Of a stretch of DNA of 64,000 bases, positions 59,001-64,000 are shown piece after piece. The DNA comes from Chondrus crispus. Lineage: Eukaryota > Rhodophyta > Florideophyceae > Gigartinales > Gigartinaceae. Every line of letters starts with the position of its first letter. The first letter of the stretch is position 1. A model generated the notes under the pieces. That model searched no databases. It was not told the DNA's origin and saw nothing but the letters and a program-made list of their open reading frames with translations. The DNA is taken from contig NW_005179201.1 of the NCBI RefSeq assembly GCF_000350225.1, positions 1-64,000 of the forward strand. Reading direction: 5' to 3'. Made by a program: the position numbers and the translations under genes.

Positions 59001-60389
59001 ATGCCACGTCCCCCATCTCCACAGAAACCTCATTTTCTAACATCCTTCCCTGCAACTCCCAAAACACGACCGATACATCCAGCCAATGCCCCTGTGCGTG
59101 GCTGCCGCGACCTTCTGGGCGTGCTAGCAGCTTCCCGTCGCCAGCTCATCTCCTCCTTCGCTTCGCATGCCTCCCGCTACGCGTTTTCCGAGATCGAGAC
59201 TCCGATTCTCGAGCCGCACAAGCTCTTCGGCGGCGCTCTCGGCGCCACCAGCGATGTCGTATCCTCCGAGATGTATACCGTATCAAACACTGATCCGCCC
59301 GTCGCGCTCCGCCCGGAGGGTACTGCGGGCGTCATGCGGGCCTTGGCCAACGTAGGCTTGACAAAAAGGGCTACTGCTAACGGCACCCGTGTATGGTATG
59401 CGGGGCCCATGTTTCGCAGAGAGCGCCCGCAGGCGAAGAGGTGGAGGCAATTTTGGCAGATGGGCGTCGAAGCCGTGCGCGATTCCGCCGTCTCCACAGA
59501 TGCAGAGGTGATCGAATTGGCCATGGGATTTTTGAGAGAGCATGCCAAAGTGCCTGTTAGATTAAGGCTGAATACCTTGGGAACAAAGAAGGATCGCCAG
59601 AGGTTTAATGATGAGTTGCGTGAGTGGTTGAAAGAGAGGTACTGGGCTATCTCTAAGGTTTCGAGGGAACGGTATGATGCGGGCAACTGCATGCGGATTT
59701 TGGATTCAAAACTTGCGGAGGATATAGACGCACTGCGGGGCGCGCCAAGACTACCTGACTTTGTGGCCGTAGAAGAGCGTGAAAGGTTTGAGGAATTGCA
59801 AGCATTATTGCGGGAGGCAGGGATTGAGTTTAAGGTGGACGAGAAATTGGTGAGGGGACTGGATTATTATACGAGCACGGCGTTCGAGTTTGATGGGGAG
59901 ACAGGGAAGGCAGTGTGCGCTGGAGGGAGGTATATGGACGTGATTGGGGCGAGCGGAGTGGGGTTTGCGATTGGACTTGATCGGCTGGAGGATGAGAGTT
60001 TGTGGGAAAAAAGTGGAGCGGTGGAGGCTTATGAACGAGATGTGGAGGGCGGAGTGGCTATTGTGGGACACGCAAAGGATGCGGGGAGAAGCGAGAGCGA
60101 GATCGGACAAATATGTCGGAGACTGGCAAGGGAGCTTCGGAAAGAGGGGGTGCGTACAGGAGTGAGATTGAGCGGGAGTGGGCTCGGCAAGGTAGTGTCT
60201 CGGGCAATTCATGGTGGGGCTCGGGCAGTTGTGGTGGTTGGGCCGAAGGACATGAAGAAGGATTGTGCCCAACTGAAAGTAGTGCTGGAAAATGTAGACA
60301 ACGGAACGGGAGATTTGGAAGAGATCGAGTTAGGATCAGTAGTAGAGCGGGTTTGCGCAGAGGTTGGACGCACAAGAAGAGAGAAATGA
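59001..60389 (+). CDS. hisS: Histidyl-tRNA synthetase, bacterial/organelle type
   Basis: 462 residues from ATG 59001. The first ~30 residues (PRPPSPQKPHFLTSFPATPKT) are basic and lack acidic residues, as in an organelle targeting peptide. Class II catalytic core: motif 1 around YAFSEIETPILEP (60-72), RPEGT at 104-108, motif 2 at 131-157 (VWYAGPMFRRERP...FWQMGVE), and the histidine-specific LVRGLDYYTSTAFEF and CAGGRYMDVIG blocks. A C-terminal anticodon-binding domain follows (VAIVGHAKDAGRSE onward). It charges tRNA-His, probably in mitochondria or plastid given its type and leader. An N-terminal WHEP domain of animal cytosolic forms is absent. Convergent with eIF1. Confidence 0.9.
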   Translation: MPRPPSPQKPHFLTSFPATPKTRPIHPANAPVRGCRDLLGVLAASRRQLISSFASHASRYAFSEIETPILEPHKLFGGALGATSDVVSSEMYTVSNTDPPVALRPEGTAGVMRALANVGLTKRATANGTRVWYAGPMFRRERPQAKRWRQFWQMGVEAVRDSAVSTDAEVIELAMGFLREHAKVPVRLRLNTLGTKKDRQRFNDELREWLKERYWAISKVSRERYDAGNCMRILDSKLAEDIDALRGAPRLPDFVAVEERERFEELQALLREAGIEFKVDEKLVRGLDYYTSTAFEFDGETGKAVCAGGRYMDVIGASGVGFAIGLDRLEDESLWEKSGAVEAYERDVEGGVAIVGHAKDAGRSESEIGQICRRLARELRKEGVRTGVRLSGSGLGKVVSRAIHGGARAVVVVGPKDMKKDCAQLKVVLENVDNGTGDLEEIELGSVVERVCAEVGRTRREK

Positions 60390-60580
60390 ATACTGTATAG
60401 ATTTATTACCCCTTGTATTAGGCTTGACATCTGTGTACCAAGATTTGCTGAGCGCTTGCGCGACGACTGCGACTAGGAAGCAAGTGGGGGCGTCAAGTAT
60501 GTACGCCCAAGCAAATATCGGTGCAGGTATTCGTAACGGAGACGGGTGACAAGTGTCGGCAGGTAGAAACAAAATGTATT

Positions 60581-60925
60581 CTAAATACCATGAACCTTGA
60601 TCATTCTACTAGCGGCGATATCCTCTTCAGTGAGAAAGGACTTAACCTTTTCGCGCTGGTCTCCCTGGAGCTGGATGACCTTGCCAAGTTCCTTGTTATC
60701 GACGACGCAGCCGTTGCAACAGAACTCCTTCTTGAAGGCCTTTGTGAGCTTTGCGAGATCGAGCTTGTCATCCAGACCCTGGATGGTGGTGAGCGACTTG
60801 CGTCCGTTGCGTTGCTGCAGACGGATGTGGACGATGCCTTTCGTTACGACAGCATCATCGCCGTCGGCATCGGCGAACGGGTCAAACGGAGCAGAGACCC
60901 CGGCAAGGGCGGAATTGTCGGTCAT
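60581..60925 (-). CDS. SUI1: Translation initiation factor eIF1 (SUI1)
   Basis: 114 residues, the normal length. A flexible N-terminus with FDPFADADG, typical of eIF1, is followed by the SUI1 domain at about 30-112: VHIRLQQRNGRKSLTTIQGL, then LAKLTKAFKKEFCCNGCVV, ELGKVIQLQGDQREKVKSFL and a final VHGI. Acts on the 40S ribosomal subunit in start-codon selection. Its 192-bp downstream gap separates it from the convergent HisRS gene. Confidence 0.97.
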   Translation of the reverse strand: MTDNSALAGVSAPFDPFADADGDDAVVTKGIVHIRLQQRNGRKSLTTIQGLDDKLDLAKLTKAFKKEFCCNGCVVDNKELGKVIQLQGDQREKVKSFLTEEDIAASRMIKVHGI

Positions 60926-61815
60926 TAAGCGCGGGAACGGACGGCGGGAGATGGCGGGAGCGCGGGTGCACGCTCTCGGGGGACGGAATGAGGCGGTTAG
61001 GGAGCGGGGGTGGCGGCTGGGAAGGGTAGAAGGGCGGGGTGGGCGAGGGGAGGGGCGTTTGGTATGAGCAAACGCAGACGAAAAGTAGACGAAAAGGTGT
61101 GAAAGAGTGCCGGGTGGGGGGGTAGCAGGAGGTATTTATAGGGGGCTGTGAGAGGGGGAGATGTGTACAGTAAGTCGAGTCTGGAAGGGCGGGGAGCTGG
61201 CGGGGAGCTGGCGGGGTGGGGGGGGGGGGGGGGAAGAGGGTACGGAGAGGCAGTTTGAGGAGGTTGCGCTGACGTAAGAGTCGTGCTGCGAGGGCTTGTA
61301 AGTGTCGCTTTTCGCGTCTTCCATCGGGCCAATCCGCGCCCCTCCACCTGCTTCCGTGGAAGGTGGTTGCCCAACCACAGTCCCGCATCGGCCCCAGCCG
61401 GCTGTGATGCCCACTAAGGTCGCGACATTTGGTCCCCGAAAAACACACCGCAACTATTTTTTCTGCTGTAATTCGCCCGCTGTACAGTGTTGCCAGCGCC
61501 CTTGCCATTTGGAAAAACAGAAACTATCATTTCCCGATTTGTGACATATCTGCATTCCGCGTCCCCACTCCCCCCCCCCACTCTGCCCATGCCTCAAGAT
61601 TACCATACCAAGGGTACTGATCCCGCTCACCTTCCACACAAGACTCTTTGCAGAACCACCCGTTTTACAACATCTCCCTTTCCAGATATCCTCAACTGCA
61701 CGCACCCAGACAGCCTGCTTAACACAGTTTTATTAATCCCCCTCTACCTATACCCAACTTCGTCCATAACCTTGTCATCTCTCCCGTCCCCCACGCCGGG
61801 TCCGCCCACCCCATC
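60926..61815. other. Upstream region shared by eIF1 and the F-box gene
   Basis: 890 bp between divergent genes. The eIF1 side is purine-rich on plus (pyrimidine-rich on its sense strand), with a run of 16 G at 61218-61233 after GGGGAGCTGGCGGGGAGCTG repeats. GTACAGTAAG lies at 61165. CACCCC-rich sequence precedes the F-box ATG. No gene supported, although frames are open upstream of the F-box start in other phases. Confidence 0.45.
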
Positions 61816-62289
61816 ATGCCGTCCCTATCGCTCACCCTGCCGGACCTCCCCGCCGACATCATCCGTCACATCTTCTCCTTCCTGCACGCTTCCGACATCC
61901 ACCATCTCCATCTCGCCCTTCCCGACCGTTCCTCCCTCCGCCACCACACGCGCGACCCCATCCTCTGGTTTTCCCTCTACAGTCGCGACTTTCTCCGCTC
62001 CCCCCCGTGCCCGCCCCCACTCCTTCGTGTCACCCGCACGGGCGCCCTTGATTGGCAAGCAGCTTACGCCGAGGCCCAGAGACGGAAAAGGGCTATCGCT
62101 CTACAGAAGCGTAACGCTTGGGGCTTTCCGAAAGCACATCCAACAAACCAAAACCCTCAATCCAGTAACACATCCCCTACCCAAACTCTCCGCGCAAGGT
62201 TTGCTTGGGCTGTCCGACTAGGGGATGCATCCCCGCAACCAATCACTCACCCACCCCAACAGTCCCCAGCTGTCGGGCTTGACTCGTGA
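61816..62289 (+). CDS. F-box protein, short
   Basis: 157 residues from ATG 61816 to TGA 62289. Residues 8-57 form an F-box: LPDLPADIIRHIFSFLHASD, then LRHHTRDPILWFSLYSRDF, matching the LPxDxxxxIFSFL and W...Y pattern. F-box proteins bind Skp1 in SCF ubiquitin ligases and select substrates with a C-terminal domain. Here the rest (about 100 residues) is Pro/Ser/Thr-rich with no WD40, LRR or Kelch repeats, so a substrate domain is not evident. Very proline-rich and GC-rich for its neighbours. Convergent with the WD40 gene. Confidence 0.75.
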   Translation: MPSLSLTLPDLPADIIRHIFSFLHASDIHHLHLALPDRSSLRHHTRDPILWFSLYSRDFLRSPPCPPPLLRVTRTGALDWQAAYAEAQRRKRAIALQKRNAWGFPKAHPTNQNPQSSNTSPTQTLRARFAWAVRLGDASPQPITHPPQQSPAVGLDS

Positions 62290-62503
62290 TGCACGCTTTT
62301 GCTTTCACCTGTGCTTTCACCCATCTTTGCAATTTTTCTATCACCTAGCCTTATCTAGGTGACTGTCATTGCACATGGCCCAGAGCTTGTCGTTCGTCGG
62401 TACCGCACACCGTCGATGCCACGGATACCTTCACTGCCGTCAGCCTCATACATCATACTAGACCCACTTTTGTACACAAAATGCTCAGGTGACTCATTTT
62501 GTC

Positions 62504-64000
62504 TCAATTTGTTTCCGGCTCTTGGTCGTAACACCAAGACGAAACAAGTCCGTCATGACTGCAGCTCGCTAACAAGCTCTGCCTCGAGTTCCACCTCGCC
62601 TCGTATACGGGCCCCTCTGCCGGCCCCAGCTTGCCAACCACATCTGTTGTTTCAACGTCCCAAATGTAAACAAAACCATCTTCCGAACCACCCACCACCA
62701 CACTTTCCGACGGCCCAAATCCAGTCCGAATGAAATTTTTGCTCGTGTTTTGATGCCCCTTGAAACGTCGAACAGCTTTGTTCGTCCGCACATCCCACAA
62801 CCGATTGGAGTTGTCCTTGGAACTTGATAGCAGCAGGGTTCCTGATTCGTTCGTCTCTACTGACGTCACCTCCCCTAGATGGGAGCTCATTGTTTTCACG
62901 CATAAACCGGATACAATGTCCCAGAACTTAATTGTCGAGTCCTTGCTTCCTGTGATAATCATGTTTCCCCGAGCATTGAACGCAATGCTTGAGATAGAAC
63001 TCTTGTGTCCGTTAAACGTTTTCAGAATCTGCTGTGTTGCGGTATCGTATAGACGCACACACCGATCGTACCCCCCGCTGGCCACGGCGTCCCCCGTCGG
63101 ATGAAATCGCACGGTGTAGACGTCGTTTGAGTGCCCGTAAAGTACGGCCTTGCATTCCGCATCGCCGCGAAGATGTTGTTCTTGATTCCTTCTACTCCCC
63201 TGCGATCCATTTGAATACACTTGGTCGATACCAGAAAAGCGCCCTGTTAAGATAGGATTCCTCACATGACCAACACGACCGAGACCATCTTCGGCAGACT
63301 CGGACCTGCTTCGCACGGGCCATGGGGTGTTCGTATTTGCTTCCACCAGCTGAGAGGTATCCCAAATACGAACCGTTCCATCGCCACTGCCGCTTGCCAT
63401 CAACTTCCCATTGGCTGTCCCGCTTATGTCCCAAATCCGCGATCGATGTCCCTTCAGCAAAGCCTTGCATCGGCTCGTTGACGTTTCCCACACTCGGATC
63501 GTGTTGTCACTAGACCCGCTCGCCAATGTGCATCCTTCAATGCCAACAAAAGAAACGCACTTAACGTTCTCGTAGTGGCCCACAAAACTATGTTGGCGAG
63601 TATTCGGGATCACAACACTTTCAAAATCCTCCAAGATTGTGCCGATACGAGGCGGAGCTTTTGGCATGTGTCGTGATGACCCTATTTGAAAAGCCAGAGC
63701 CTGCTGCATGAGCTGGACTAGTCGACCAGGTGGTATTTCCTTTGCGTTCCGTACCGCACCACGTGTGCTTCTTCTGCTTGTCGGAATGCTTCCTTCCCTT
63801 TGGAATGCATCAAACTCAAGAAGACGCGAGTATTGCTCCACTAAACCAGAACGTGAAGAAGCGACACCGTCCCAATCCCGGAAAGAAGGAGCCTCAGCGA
63901 CGGACTTGCACGTCAGCAAATAGCAAAGATCTCGAAACTCATCCGCAGCGTGTGCGTACGCCTCAAGCTCTTTTAATCGCAGTTGCAACAACGAGAATGC
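62504..64000 (-). CDS. WD40-repeat protein (5' end outside window)
   Basis: The minus-strand frame is open from the right edge (64000) to TAA 62504, at least 498 codons, and no ATG start is visible, so the N-terminus is missing. The N-terminal part (FRDLCYLLTCKSVAEAPSFRDWDG, then PPGRLVQLMQQALAFQ) is helical. From about residue 135, six to seven WD40 repeats follow, each ending in WD/WE-like dipeptides: GHYENVKCVSF...IRVWE, GHRSRIWDI...VRIWD, GHSNDVYTV...VRLYD, GHKSSISSI...IKFWD, SSHLGEVTSV...NRLWD, and GHQNTSKNFI...VYIWD. The KDSTIKFWDIVSGLC block is striking, and proteins with the same ordered blocks occur widely in eukaryotes, but I do not recall their name. The fold is a beta-propeller for protein interactions; the pathway is unknown. 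Confidence 0.85.
   Translation of the reverse strand, partial: AFSLLQLRLKELEAYAHAADEFRDLCYLLTCKSVAEAPSFRDWDGVASSRSGLVEQYSRLLEFDAFQREGSIPTSRRSTRGAVRNAKEIPPGRLVQLMQQALAFQIGSSRHMPKAPPRIGTILEDFESVVIPNTRQHSFVGHYENVKCVSFVGIEGCTLASGSSDNTIRVWETSTSRCKALLKGHRSRIWDISGTANGKLMASGSGDGTVRIWDTSQLVEANTNTPWPVRSRSESAEDGLGRVGHVRNPILTGRFSGIDQVYSNGSQGSRRNQEQHLRGDAECKAVLYGHSNDVYTVRFHPTGDAVASGGYDRCVRLYDTATQQILKTFNGHKSSISSIAFNARGNMIITGSKDSTIKFWDIVSGLCVKTMSSHLGEVTSVETNESGTLLLSSSKDNSNRLWDVRTNKAVRRFKGHQNTSKNFIRTGFGPSESVVVGGSEDGFVYIWDVETTDVVGKLGPAEGPVYEARWNSRQSLLASCSHDGLVSSWCYDQEPETN

Overview
The window looks like nuclear DNA of an intron-poor, transposon-rich eukaryote, most likely a florideophyte red alga of the Chondrus type. 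That identity is inferred from gene structure and content; nothing in the sequence proves it. The evidence is typical eukaryotic proteins (20S proteasome alpha-7/PSMA3, eIF1, a kinesin-4-like motor, SARAF, an SLC4/Bor1 transporter, F-box and WD40 proteins) encoded in long single exons, with a large share of LTR retrotransposons.

Layout. 1-3.7 kb: an uninterrupted minus-strand reading frame of at least 1,238 codons that runs off the left edge. It carries Tnp2/Plavaka-like (CACTA-type) DDE transposase motifs. 4.1-6.2 kb: about 20 copies of a 102-bp tandem repeat in perfect register, upstream of the transposase. 6.8-7.2 kb: three copies of a 106-bp repeat. 7.3-27 kb: nested Ty3/chromovirus retrotransposons. 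Element 1 survives as a 3' part with a 2.6-kb antisense ORF and a polypurine tract. Element 2 (LTR, gag, pol with chromodomain, ~105-bp repeat array, antisense ORF, polypurine tract, LTR) shares its left LTR with element 1. Element 3 lies on the minus strand and is cut off just inside pol by the right LTR of element 2. 27-33.9 kb: a decayed Ty1/copia element whose 5' LTR is split by a solo LTR with a GCTCG target-site duplication. It keeps a half-tRNA-type primer binding site and an intact antisense ORF. 34-64 kb: host genes. These are an orphan 966-aa protein, a membrane-anchored trypsin-like pseudoprotease, an SLC4/Bor1-like anion transporter with a plastid-transit-like leader, an exportin-like HEAT protein, SARAF, a kinesin, a two-domain (GT2/GT7C-like plus GT-B) glycosyltransferase, proteasome alpha-7, an organelle-type histidyl-tRNA synthetase, eIF1, an F-box protein and a WD40 protein that runs off the right edge.

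Most unusual points. (i) Retroelements of both LTR superfamilies carry a long ORF antisense to gag-pol, just before the 3' LTR, and the two chromovirus copies appear homologous. (ii) A -1 frameshift signal sits at the gag stop (slippery G AAA AAC, 7-nt spacer, 8-bp perfect hairpin), and the pol frame is open in the same -1 register in a second, diverged element. (iii) One LTR acts as 3' LTR of one element and 5' LTR of the next. (iv) A host S1 protease homologue has lost two of its three catalytic residues and carries a large intracellular tail. (v) There is an unusual fusion of two glycosyltransferase domains.

Host-gene starts were set by the first plausible ATG and by signal or transit peptides. 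Retroelement genes are described as found, without repairing them.
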